DNA from: Rhizobium binae
Lineage (GTDB): Bacteria; Pseudomonadota; Alphaproteobacteria; Rhizobiales; Rhizobiaceae
Direction: 5' to 3'
NCBI RefSeq assembly: GCF_017357225.1
Contig: NZ_CP071604.1
Span: forward strand, 1,429,001 to 1,493,000
Length of the DNA stretch: 64,000 nt
Positions 34,161 through 41,927 of the stretch are shown here, one piece after another; positions within the stretch are counted from its first letter, which is position 1; the number at the start of each line of letters is the position of its first letter. The notes beneath the pieces were generated by a model. That model was not told the DNA's origin and did no database searches. It saw only the letters and a list, made by a program, of their open reading frames with translations. Made by a program: the position numbers and the translations under genes.

Positions 34161-34512
34161 CTGAAAGGCCCTTTTAGCCTCCGCTTATCATATGAGAAAA
34201 TTAGCACGCGATTACTGATAGCTGCTGAAGAACATTGTTAACATTTAAATCTTTTTGGGAGAACGCCGGAGAATCGCATCGATTTCGGGCAGATTTGCCC
34301 CAAAATTGTTCATTCCCGCTGCATATTGGCCATTCTTGACATGTCGGCGGCCTTCGCGCATACAAAGGCCGGTTCGAGGCACCGGCCGCTCGCGGATGAA
34401 AATCCATGGTGAAGCCCTCGCGATCATGGTCACGGCCCCTTGTGCATGCTGACTGACGGCAATGCGAGCTCCCATTTGCAGTCGAAGAGCATGCCTTGCG
34501 AAGGCTCACTCC
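34161..34512. other. Intergenic region without gene
   Basis: This 352-bp gap between divergent genes holds an AT-rich stretch at 34195-34260 and a sigma-70-like promoter pointing right (listed separately). No convincing reading frame is seen. Confidence 0.5.
34336..34364 (+). promoter_or_regulatory. Candidate sigma-70 promoter
   Basis: TTGACA (34336), 17-nt spacer, CATACA (34359). It points toward the glyoxalase-superfamily gene starting at 34513. Confidence 0.45.
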
Positions 34513-34950
34513 ATGACGACCTATCCCGGTATTGACGAATTGAAGGCCCAGGCCAAACGCCTGCGTCAGGCGATGAACGATCGCGGCGCCGCGCTGACCC
34601 ATAGTGCCGCGCTCGAAATGATTGCCCGCCAGCACGGCGCGCGCGACTGGAACACGCTGGCAGCGCTGGCGGCAAAGCCCAATGTGGCTGCGAAGACGCC
34701 GCTTTTCGTCGGCGCACATATTCGCGGCCGCTATCTCAATCAGCCGTTCACCGGCGAAATCCTCTCACTCTCGGCGCTGCCGGGCGGCGAGTTCCACAGG
34801 ATCACCATCCATTTCGACGAAGCGGTGGATGTCGTCACCTTCGAGAGCTTTTCAGCCTTTCGCCGGCGTGTCAGCGCGCAGATCGATGCCGACGGCGTCT
34901 CTCCGAGGAAGACCTCGAATGGCGTGCCGCATCTGGTGCTCGATCTGTAA
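34513..34950 (+). CDS. Glyoxalase-superfamily (Glyoxalase_8-type) protein
   Basis: The protein (145 aa) starts MTTYPGIDELKAQAKRLRQA and continues HSAALEMIARQHGARDWNT, the conserved start of a small family labelled glyoxalase superfamily in databases. The rest (LFVGAHIRGRYLNQPFTGEI, ITIHFDEAVDVVTFESFSAF) is predicted beta-rich. Substrate and reaction are unknown; the classical metal-binding glyoxalase residues cannot be seen. It probably acts in the cytoplasm and is followed by the MATE gene 85 bp later, which may be co-transcribed. Confidence 0.75.
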   Translation: MTTYPGIDELKAQAKRLRQAMNDRGAALTHSAALEMIARQHGARDWNTLAALAAKPNVAAKTPLFVGAHIRGRYLNQPFTGEILSLSALPGGEFHRITIHFDEAVDVVTFESFSAFRRRVSAQIDADGVSPRKTSNGVPHLVLDL

Positions 34951-35035
34951 ATCGTCTCCAATTGCTTTTGCGGCCGTCTGAATCCGGATGATTTCAACCC
35001 GGATCGGACCTCACTGATATCACACGGATTTTTCC

Positions 35036-36400
35036 ATGACCGATCTTTCCCAGGGCAATGCCTTTCTCATCGGCTGGCTGCCGGGCGTCTTTGCCAGAAC
35101 GGCGGCGCCGATTGTGGCGATCACCACGCTCAACGGCCTCTTCTCCGTCATCGACGCTTATTTCCTCGGCGCCTATGTCGGCCCCGAGGCGCTCTCTGCA
35201 GTCAGTCTCATCTTCCCGGGGCTGATGCTGTTGATTGCTCTGCAATCGCTCGTCTCGAACGGCATGGCGAGCATCCTCGCCCGCCGGCTCGGCGCCGGCG
35301 ATCGCCAAGGCGCGGGCAAGGTATTTGCCGGCGCCCATGCGCTGGCGCTGGCCGTCACTCTCATCCTCAACATCGTCTTTTGGAGCCTCGGCCGACAGAT
35401 CATCGCCGCCGGTGCCGGCGCGGCCGCCGTAGCCGATGGCGCCATGCTGTTCATGGGTACGATGATCGCCGGTGCGCCTGTGAGCTTCTTCCTGTCGCTG
35501 CATCTCGACGGGTTGCGCTGCGAAGGCAAGATCGGGTTCATGACGCTGGCCACCTTGTCGGCCTCGCTGCTCAACATCTTCGCCAACTGGCTGTTCATGG
35601 CGGTGATGCATTGGGGTGTGTTCGGTTCGGCGGCCGGCTCCATCGCCTCACAATTCGCCTGTCTCACTGCCGTGTTGGCCCATCGCGGGCGCCGGCCGGC
35701 GGCACTCAGGCCTTATCGGGGATTAGCACTTGGCGAATGGCCCGGCATCATCGCCTTCGGCGCGCCGATGAGCCTCGGCTTCATCGGCATATCGCTGGCA
35801 TCCGCCGCCATTCTCGTCAATATCTCGCTCTGGGGCACGCGTGATCATGTCGCGACGGTTGCCGCCTACGGCATCATCACCCGGATCATGACCTTCACGT
35901 ATCTGCCGCTGCTTGGCCTCAGCATCGCGTTGCAGACGATTGCCGGCAACAATCACGGCGCCGGCTTCGGGCTGCGGGTCGGCCGCAGCCTGCAGATCGC
36001 CATGGGCACAGCGCTCGTCTATTGCAGCCTGGTGGAGATCGCTGTCGAACTTTTGGCTGGCCGCCTCGGCGCTGTCTTCGTCGCCGACCCCGACATTGTC
36101 GCCGAGGTCAGGCGAATTCTGCCCTGGACGATCGGCGCCTATTTTCTCTTCGGGCAGATGCTGATCCTGTCGTCCTATTTCCAGTCGATCGGCGATGCGC
36201 CGCGTGCGGCGATCTTCGGTCTGTCGCGGCCCTATCTGCTCACCCTGCCGCTCACCTTCCTGCTGCCTTTCGTCTTCGGGGAGCAGGGGATCTGGATGGT
36301 GCCGGTCTTTGCCGAGGCAGGCATGCTTGTTCTTGCCGTGCTGGTGCTGTCGCAAAACGCCAGACGCCGCGGCTGGCGCTACGGGCTTCTGCCAGCTTGA
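35036..36400 (+). CDS. MATE-family efflux transporter
   Basis: The protein (454 aa) has about twelve helices in two MatE repeats: TTLNGLFSVIDAYFLGAYVG and ALSAVSLIFPGLMLLIALQS in the first, and AYGIITRIMTFTYLPLLGLS in the second. It exports cationic compounds in exchange for Na+ or H+. It may share a transcript with the glyoxalase-type gene. Ribosome site weak. Substrate not predictable. Confidence 0.9.
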   Translation: MTDLSQGNAFLIGWLPGVFARTAAPIVAITTLNGLFSVIDAYFLGAYVGPEALSAVSLIFPGLMLLIALQSLVSNGMASILARRLGAGDRQGAGKVFAGAHALALAVTLILNIVFWSLGRQIIAAGAGAAAVADGAMLFMGTMIAGAPVSFFLSLHLDGLRCEGKIGFMTLATLSASLLNIFANWLFMAVMHWGVFGSAAGSIASQFACLTAVLAHRGRRPAALRPYRGLALGEWPGIIAFGAPMSLGFIGISLASAAILVNISLWGTRDHVATVAAYGIITRIMTFTYLPLLGLSIALQTIAGNNHGAGFGLRVGRSLQIAMGTALVYCSLVEIAVELLAGRLGAVFVADPDIVAEVRRILPWTIGAYFLFGQMLILSSYFQSIGDAPRAAIFGLSRPYLLTLPLTFLLPFVFGEQGIWMVPVFAEAGMLVLAVLVLSQNARRRGWRYGLLPA

Positions 36401-36405
36401 GAGCG

Positions 36406-36432
36406 GAAGCCGCGCCTCGCTGGCGCGGCTTC
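36406..36432. terminator. Bidirectional hairpin between convergent genes
   Basis: GAAGCCGCGC and GCGCGGCTTC form a perfect 10-bp stem with a 7-nt loop, 5 nt after the MATE stop and before the convergent Cys-rich gene. Confidence 0.6.
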
Positions 36433-36448
36433 TGTCGATGGCCGTCTA

Positions 36449-36607
36449 TTCCTTGCCGCTCTGAGCGGCCGAGGTCGCGGCTTCCGCTTCGTTTAGCGCC
36501 TGAGCGCATTCCTGGCAGCAGACTTCGACGGTCTTGCCACCGAGCTTGACGGTGATGGTTTCCGCGCCGAGTTCACAGTCGCAGGCAGCGCAGGTCGTCT
36601 TCTTCAT
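36449..36607 (-). CDS. Cys-rich mini-protein, TRASH/zinc-ribbon-like
   Basis: The protein (52 aa) starts MKKTTCAACDCELGAETITV and continues EVCCQECAQALNEAE. Cys6, Cys9, Cys11, Cys30, Cys31 and Cys34 give a CxxCxC and a CCxxC pair, likely binding one metal ion, as in TRASH or zinc-ribbon proteins. It resembles small heavy-metal-binding proteins. GGAGG is 8 nt before the ATG at 36607. It lies just downstream of an AraC gene whose N-terminus is also Cys-rich, so the pair may form a metal- or redox-linked unit. The stop codon is taken as within the 36446-36451 region. Confidence 0.75.
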
Positions 36608-36702
36608 TGGATGATCCTCCGATTGATCGTCCCGCGATCGGGACAGGCTCATAAGATCATCGAAGGCCGCATTGCCGCTGTCGAAATCTTTAGCGATCGA
36701 CC

Positions 36703-37539
36703 TTACCGGCGTCGCAATTCCGCCGCGCGCTGGAATTCGCCAGGGCTCTGCCCAAAGGCCTGCTTGAAGGAAGCGCTGAAATGGCTGTGGCTGGAAAAGC
36801 CGAGATCGAGGCCGAGCGCCGTCAGATCCTCGTACTGGCCGAGCAGGTCGAGGGCGCGGGCAAGCCGCAGCCGCAACTGATAGCGGTAAAGCGGTGTGGC
36901 TTCGACCTGTTGGAAAACCTGGGTGAGATAAACCGGCGAGACGCCCACTTCGGCGGCGATTTCCCCGAGCGTCCAGCGTCGGGCGAGATCAGAGGTGAGC
37001 ACCAGCTTTGCCCGGTCGACGAGTTTCTGCCGGCCGACGCTGGCGCCTGCCGCATGTGATGTGCGCTCGCCGAGCGAGCGGCGCACCAGCGTCAGCGCCA
37101 GTGTCTCCGCCTCCAGTGTTTCAGCGACATTGCGGCTGAGACCGTGCCGAAGCAGCGCGACCAGCGCCTGTGCGCGCGGATCGATCCGCCGGCGCTGTCG
37201 ACGGAAGGAAAAGGCTGGGCCCGGCTGCACCTGTTCTTTCGGCGCTAGCTCTTCGAGCATGGCTTCGTCGATTGCCAGATCGATACAGGCATCGCCGCCC
37301 TCGATCGGATGGCTGATGCGATACCCTTGGCCGGCATTGAAGAACAGCACCTGATTGGCTTCGGCCACCGTATCATTGCGGCCGACATGCCGCATGAAGA
37401 CGCCGCGATAGGGGTAAACGAGGCTTGTCTTGTGGGTGCATTCCTCGTCGCTCTTATGGCGGCACTCGCCGTTACAGACGATATCACGAATGGTGACCAT
37501 CTTCGTTTTCAGGAGCGGTGCTGTTGAAAACTGCGACAT
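36703..37539 (-). CDS. AraC-family regulator with Cys/His-rich N-terminus
   Basis: The protein (278 aa) has a C-terminal AraC DNA-binding domain (WTLGEIAAEVGVSPVYLTQV, then ALGLDLGFSSHSHFSASFKQ) and an N-terminal sensing domain. Cys22, Cys26, His28, Cys34 and His36 lie in one short stretch (IVCNGECRHKSDEECTHKTS), unusual for AraC proteins and suggestive of metal or redox sensing. Start at 37539, with GGGAA upstream; the frame runs 15 codons further. It probably controls the Cys-rich mini-protein next to it, an inference. Confidence 0.9.
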   Translation of the reverse strand: MSQFSTAPLLKTKMVTIRDIVCNGECRHKSDEECTHKTSLVYPYRGVFMRHVGRNDTVAEANQVLFFNAGQGYRISHPIEGGDACIDLAIDEAMLEELAPKEQVQPGPAFSFRRQRRRIDPRAQALVALLRHGLSRNVAETLEAETLALTLVRRSLGERTSHAAGASVGRQKLVDRAKLVLTSDLARRWTLGEIAAEVGVSPVYLTQVFQQVEATPLYRYQLRLRLARALDLLGQYEDLTALGLDLGFSSHSHFSASFKQAFGQSPGEFQRAAELRRR

Positions 37540-37608
37540 CTGATGTTCCCGGCCACACAGGCCGCCAGGAGGCGGCCCGGGCACAATATCACAACGGATG
37601 CTGATGTT

Positions 37609-37818
37609 TCAGTACCGGCTGTAGACGTGAACGTCGCTTTCCGTCTGCCCTCGGGAAAGGCCGATATCCTTCAATTGCTCGTCGGACAGCTCCATCAGGG
37701 CATTGCAGTTGCGTCGTTCGTTCATCTTGCGTGCCAGCCAGTGTGCTGCGGCAACTATTGCAGGGAACAGGCCGGGCCGCATATTGCGAGCCGAGATTGT
37801 GGAATTCGAGCTATGCAT
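37609..37818 (-). CDS. DUF1127-family small protein
   Basis: The protein (69 aa) ends with the DUF1127 motif NALMELSDEQLKDIGLSRGQ after a short hydrophobic stretch (PGLFPAIVAAAHWLARKMN). Such small proteins are abundant in alphaproteobacteria and in some cases affect RNA turnover and phosphate or carbon responses. GGAGG precedes the ATG at 37818. Standalone gene downstream of the iol operon. Confidence 0.88.
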   Translation of the reverse strand: MHSSNSTISARNMRPGLFPAIVAAAHWLARKMNERRNCNALMELSDEQLKDIGLSRGQTESDVHVYSRY

Positions 37819-37907
37819 GGTGATCCTCCATCCGTGTTTGGATGGAGGCAGTGAACCATCAGCGGCGGCTTGGCGCTGTCAGATTATTTAGCGATCGAAC
37901 GAGACCG

Positions 37908-38705
37908 TTACGCCTTCACCAGCCACTCGTGCTCGGCGGCATTGTGGAATTTCCAAATCCGCTTCGGTCCGGCCATGACGTTGAGGTAATAAAGATCGTA
38001 ACCATGGCAGGCCGCGCAGGGGTGATAACCCTTCGGCACCAGCGTCACGTCGCCGTCCTCGATCGCCATCGCCTCGTCGAGCGAGCGATCGTCGGTGTAG
38101 ACTCGCTGGAAACCGAAGCCCTGCGGCGGGTTGAGCCGATGGTAATAGGTCTCTTCCAGGAAGCTCTCGTTCGGCAGGTCGTCCTGGTCGTGCTTGTGCG
38201 GCGGATAGGAGGAGGTATGGCCGCCGGGCGTGATCACTTCGACGACCAGCAGCGAATGCGCCGAGTTGTCGTCCTCAGGCATGATATTGTTGACGTAGCG
38301 CACATTCGTGCCCTTGCCGCGCGTCACCTGCGGATGTGTGCCGGGCGGAATTTCCTTCGCCTCATAGGTGCCGCCGCCGGGCGCCGAGCAGACGGCGAGC
38401 TCGAGATCGGTCTCCGCCGTGACGGACCATGTCGATTCCATCGGGATGTAGAGCGCATGCGGCGCGCCTTCGAACGGGCTCATGCGGCCGCCGAGCGTGC
38501 CGAAATCCTTCGTCCCGGCAGAAGCCTTTCCCTTGCCGGCAACCCAGACGAGGCAGACTTCCCGATCGCCGGTTTCCCCTGAAACCGTCTCGCCGGGCTT
38601 CAAGCGATGCAGATCGAAACCGACATAGGTCCAGCCGGCGCTTTCAGGGCTGATATGCGTGACGCGGCCATGCGTGCCGGATGGTTTGACCTTGAGGTTT
38701 GGCAT
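37908..38705 (-). CDS. iolB: 5-deoxy-glucuronate isomerase
   Basis: The enzyme (265 aa) converts 5-deoxy-glucuronate to 5-dehydro-2-deoxy-D-gluconate in myo-inositol degradation. The bicupin metal site is visible in SYPPHKHDQDDLPNESFLEE and further in YHRLNPPQGFGFQRVYTDD and LVPKGYHPCAACHGYDLYYL. GAGGAG precedes the ATG at 38705. It is the last gene of iolCDEB, separated from iolE by a 193-bp gap holding a repeat element, so it may have a weaker or separate transcript. Confidence 0.97.
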   Translation of the reverse strand: MPNLKVKPSGTHGRVTHISPESAGWTYVGFDLHRLKPGETVSGETGDREVCLVWVAGKGKASAGTKDFGTLGGRMSPFEGAPHALYIPMESTWSVTAETDLELAVCSAPGGGTYEAKEIPPGTHPQVTRGKGTNVRYVNNIMPEDDNSAHSLLVVEVITPGGHTSSYPPHKHDQDDLPNESFLEETYYHRLNPPQGFGFQRVYTDDRSLDEAMAIEDGDVTLVPKGYHPCAACHGYDLYYLNVMAGPKRIWKFHNAAEHEWLVKA

Positions 38706-38740
38706 TGGTGTTTTCTCCTCGTAACGTAAGCCGGGCGCGG

Positions 38741-38843
38741 CCCCCTCATCCAGCTGCCGCCACCTTCTCCCCGAGGGGGCCGTTGGACGGGTCGAGACAC
38801 ATAGCTCGACCCCGGCAAGGTGCCCGAAGGGCGGATGAGGGGG
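38741..38843. repeat. Intergenic palindromic element between iolE and iolB
   Basis: 103 bp with perfect 11-bp terminal inverted repeats CCCCCTCATCC and GGATGAGGGGG. It is related to the element at 9894-9953 through the CCCCTCATCC end. The interior has further GC-rich arms (CTCCCCGAGGGGG). Probably a rhizobial mosaic or miniature mobile element. Confidence 0.7.
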
Positions 38844-38898
38844 CTTCCGGCCCCGGCGATGCTGTTAAGCCTCCTGGCGGGAGGGGTCTTTCGTCACG

Positions 38899-39816
38899 TT
38901 ATCCCTTCGGAAAGCCTTCGGTTTCTACGGTATAACCAGCCGCCGTCATCACCCGCATCAGTTCGGCATGGCCGATCTCGGCCATCTTCTGCGGCGGCGC
39001 CTTGCGCGGATCCTGTTCGGCTTCGACGACGAACCAGCCCTCATAGCCGTAGTCGGCGAACCGCTGGACGATGGCGCCGAAGTCGAGCGAGCCGTCACCC
39101 GGCACAGTGAAGGCGCCGAGCGCCACCGCATCGAGGAAGGACTGCCGGCTGCGGTCGAGACCGTCGACCACAGCTTTGCGGATGTCCTTGACGTGGACGT
39201 GGTTGATCCGGGCATGATGATTGTCGATGGCGCGCAGCACGTCGCCGCCGGCAAAGGCGAGATGGCCGGCATCGAGCAGCAGCGGAATGCCTTCACCCGA
39301 GGAGCGCATGAAGGCATCGAGTTCCGGTTCGGTCTCGACCACGGCAGCCATGTGGTGGTGGTAGGAGAGTGGCATGCCCTGTTCGGCGCACCATTCGCCG
39401 AACTCGGTGACGCGCCGCGCATAGGCCTTCATCTCGTCGTCGGAAAGACGCGGCTTGGTCGCGAGCGGCTTGGAGCGGTCGCCCTGGATGGAGCGGCCGA
39501 CCTCGCCGTAGACGATGCAGGGCGCATTGACCGCCTTGAAGAGCTCGATCATCGGCGCGATGCGGTCCTTGTTGGCCGCAAGCTCCTCGATAACAAGCGT
39601 GCCGGAGAACCAGCCGCCGCAGAGCGTCACGTCGGCAGCGCGCAGAATGGGCAGCATCTCCTCAGGGTTGCTGGGGAAACGGCGGCCCTGCTCCATGCCG
39701 GTAAAGCCGGCGCCGCGCGACTGCCGCAGGCATTCTTCGAGGGACACATCATCGCTGAGTTCAGGAAGATCGTCGTTCCACCATGCGATGGGCGACATGC
39801 CGAGTTTGGCCTTCAT
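38899..39816 (-). CDS. iolE: Inosose dehydratase
   Basis: The enzyme (305 aa) removes water from 2-keto-myo-inositol (inosose). It is a xylose-isomerase-fold TIM barrel: MKAKLGMSPIAWWNDDLPEL at the start, then GWFSGTLVIEELAANKDRIA, SYHHHMAAVVETEPELDAFM, LLLDAGHLAFAGGD with metal-binding His/Asp, and NHVHVKDIRK. AAGGAG lies 7 nt before the ATG at 39816. An upstream open frame on this strand is a shadow of iolD. Part of the iolCDEB operon. Confidence 0.97.
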   Translation of the reverse strand: MKAKLGMSPIAWWNDDLPELSDDVSLEECLRQSRGAGFTGMEQGRRFPSNPEEMLPILRAADVTLCGGWFSGTLVIEELAANKDRIAPMIELFKAVNAPCIVYGEVGRSIQGDRSKPLATKPRLSDDEMKAYARRVTEFGEWCAEQGMPLSYHHHMAAVVETEPELDAFMRSSGEGIPLLLDAGHLAFAGGDVLRAIDNHHARINHVHVKDIRKAVVDGLDRSRQSFLDAVALGAFTVPGDGSLDFGAIVQRFADYGYEGWFVVEAEQDPRKAPPQKMAEIGHAELMRVMTAAGYTVETEGFPKG

Positions 39817-39881
39817 CAATATTCTCCTTAAAGACATTGCGGAGGAGCGGGTAGGCTCCTCCTGAAAATGGCGGTAACTGT

Positions 39882-41732
39882 TCAGCCGATGCGCTGGGAA
39901 GCGCGGGCTTCGACATAGTTCTTGCGCGCCTTGTTGACTTCTTCGCGCGGGCTGACTTCCGGCACCGCGACGTCCCACCAGTGGCCGCCGGCCTCCGTGG
40001 TGATCAAGGGATCGGTGTCGATGACGAAGACCGAGGTGCGGTCGTTCTTTTTCGAATCGATGATCGCCTGCTCCAATTCCGCGATCGAGGAGACCTTGAC
40101 GGCGATGGCCCCCATGCTTTCGGCATGCGCGCGGAAATCGATCTCCGGCATCACCTCGTGATAGGAGTCCTTCAGCAGATTGTTGAAGTTGGCTCCGCCG
40201 GTTCCCATCTGCAGCCGGTTGATGCAGCCATAGCCGCGATTGTCGAGCACGATGATGTTCAGTTTGAGGCCGAGCATGACGGAGGTCGCGATCTCCGAAT
40301 TCATCATCATGTAGGAGCCATCGCCGACCATGACGACGACATCGCGTTCGGGACGCGCCATTTTGGCGCCGAGGCCGCCGGCGATCTCGTAACCCATGCA
40401 GGAAAAGCCGTATTCCATGTGATAGCTGCCAGGCGCCGTCGCCGGCCAGAGCTTGTGCAATTCGCCGGGAAGGCCGCCGGCGGCGCAAAGCAGCGTCGTA
40501 TTTTCGCCGCCGATCGTGCGCGCCACTGCGCCGATCACCTGCGCATCGGAGGGCAGGGCGGCATTGGTCGTCGCCATCGCCTTCGCCGCAGCCTCCATCC
40601 AGACCTTCTTCTCGGCCGCGGCCTTCTCGGCCAGCGCCGCCGGCGCCTTCCAGCCGGAAAGCCCTGCCGAAAGCGCCTTCAGCCCTTCGCGGGCATCGGC
40701 CACAACGGGATGGCTGTCGTGCTTCACCGCGTCATAGGCGGCGATATTGAGCCCGATCATCTTGAGGCTGTCGTTCTTGAACAGCGCCCAGGAGCCGGTG
40801 GTGAAATCCTGGCAGCGTGTGCCGATGGCGATGACGAGGTCCGTCTCTTCGGCGATCGCATTCGCTGCCGATGTGCCGGTGACGCCGACCGAGCCGAGCG
40901 CCAGCGGCAGGGTTTCGTCAATGGAAGACTTGCCGGCCTGGGTGACGACGACGGGAATGGCGTGGGCCTCGGCAAAGGCGGCAAGCTCTTTCGTCGCCTG
41001 CGAGTAAAGCACGCCGCCGCCGGCAACGATCACCGGCTTCTGCGAGGCTTTAATCAGCGCGATGGCGTTGGCGAGCTCATCGGCATCCGGCTGCGGCCGG
41101 CGGGTTGCCCAAACCTTTTCTTCAAACAGGCTCTCTGGATAATCGAAGGCTTCCGCCTGAACATCCTGGCAGAGCGACAAGGTCACCGGACCGCAATCCA
41201 GGGGATCGGTCAGGACCTGCATGGCGCGCTTCAGCGCCGAAATGATCTGCTCCGGCCGGGTGATCCGGTCGAAATAGCGCGAAACTGGACGGAAGGCGTC
41301 ATTGGCCGATACCGTGCCGTCGCCGAAGTCCTCGATCTGCTGCAGCACCGGATCGGGCGCGCGGTTGGCGAAGACGTCGCCCGGCAGGAAGAGGACGGGG
41401 ATGCGGTTGACATGCGCCACACCGGCAGCCGTCACCATGTTCAGCGCGCCGGGACCGATCGAGGTCGTGCAGGCCATGAAGCGCGTGCGGAAATTCGCTT
41501 TGGCGTAGGCAATGGCGGCATGCGCCATGCCCTGTTCGTTATGAGCGCGATAGGTCGTCAGTTCGCCACGCACCTGATAAAGCGCCTCGCCGATGCCGGC
41601 GACGTTGCCGTGACCGAAGATCGCCCAGACGCCGCCGAAGATCGGCACTTTCCTGCCGTTGACAACAGTCATCTGCTTTTTGAGGAAATGCGCGACGGCC
41701 TGCGCCATCGTCAACCGAATCGTCTTGCCCAT
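39882..41732 (-). CDS. iolD: 3D-(3,5/4)-trihydroxycyclohexane-1,2-dione hydrolase
   Basis: The enzyme (616 aa) is thiamine diphosphate-dependent and opens the inositol-derived ring to 5-deoxy-glucuronate. The N-terminal domain holds the ThDP Glu in YRAHNEQGMAHAAIAYAK, the middle domain has VVTQAGKSSIDETLPLALGS, and the C-terminal ThDP motif is VGDGSYMMMNSEIATSVM with IVLDNRGYGCINR. GGGAGG precedes the ATG at 41732 by 5 nt. Length is normal. Between it and iolC is a 195-bp gap with a repeat element. Confidence 0.97.
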   Translation of the reverse strand: MGKTIRLTMAQAVAHFLKKQMTVVNGRKVPIFGGVWAIFGHGNVAGIGEALYQVRGELTTYRAHNEQGMAHAAIAYAKANFRTRFMACTTSIGPGALNMVTAAGVAHVNRIPVLFLPGDVFANRAPDPVLQQIEDFGDGTVSANDAFRPVSRYFDRITRPEQIISALKRAMQVLTDPLDCGPVTLSLCQDVQAEAFDYPESLFEEKVWATRRPQPDADELANAIALIKASQKPVIVAGGGVLYSQATKELAAFAEAHAIPVVVTQAGKSSIDETLPLALGSVGVTGTSAANAIAEETDLVIAIGTRCQDFTTGSWALFKNDSLKMIGLNIAAYDAVKHDSHPVVADAREGLKALSAGLSGWKAPAALAEKAAAEKKVWMEAAAKAMATTNAALPSDAQVIGAVARTIGGENTTLLCAAGGLPGELHKLWPATAPGSYHMEYGFSCMGYEIAGGLGAKMARPERDVVVMVGDGSYMMMNSEIATSVMLGLKLNIIVLDNRGYGCINRLQMGTGGANFNNLLKDSYHEVMPEIDFRAHAESMGAIAVKVSSIAELEQAIIDSKKNDRTSVFVIDTDPLITTEAGGHWWDVAVPEVSPREEVNKARKNYVEARASQRIG

Positions 41733-41771
41733 CGGGGCCTCCCGAAGTTTTAACTCTTTGTCTTTTCCCTT

Positions 41772-41915
41772 GCCCAAACCCTCGCCACAAGGGGGAGGGG
41801 CTAACCTGTTCAGCTTTTGCCTTCCCGCCGCAACGTTTCATCCAGAGGATGCTCGATGATGACGTGAGGCGGAGCCTCAAGCTAAGTCTATCCCCTTGTG
41901 GGGAGGGGTTGGAGA
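41772..41915. repeat. Inverted-repeat element between iolC and iolD
   Basis: About 144 bp. The left end AACCCTCGCCACAAGGGGGA matches the reverse complement of the right end (TCCCCTTGTGGGGAGGGGTT) with a few mismatches. It is similar in position and style to the other GC-rich palindromic elements, but with a different end. It lies inside the iol operon without a terminator-like T run. Confidence 0.6.
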
Positions 41916-41927
41916 GGGGCTTAATTC

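Noticed and set aside
39817..40488. Upstream extension of the iolE frame
   Set aside because: It overlaps iolD and has no protein-like composition; AAGGAG before the ATG at 39816 fixes the start.
39981..41753. A 590-codon open frame on the plus strand opposite iolD
   Set aside because: Arg/Asp/His-rich shadow of a high-GC gene; iolD motifs on the other strand are unmistakable. The long frames opposite the rgt-like genes were dropped for the same reason.
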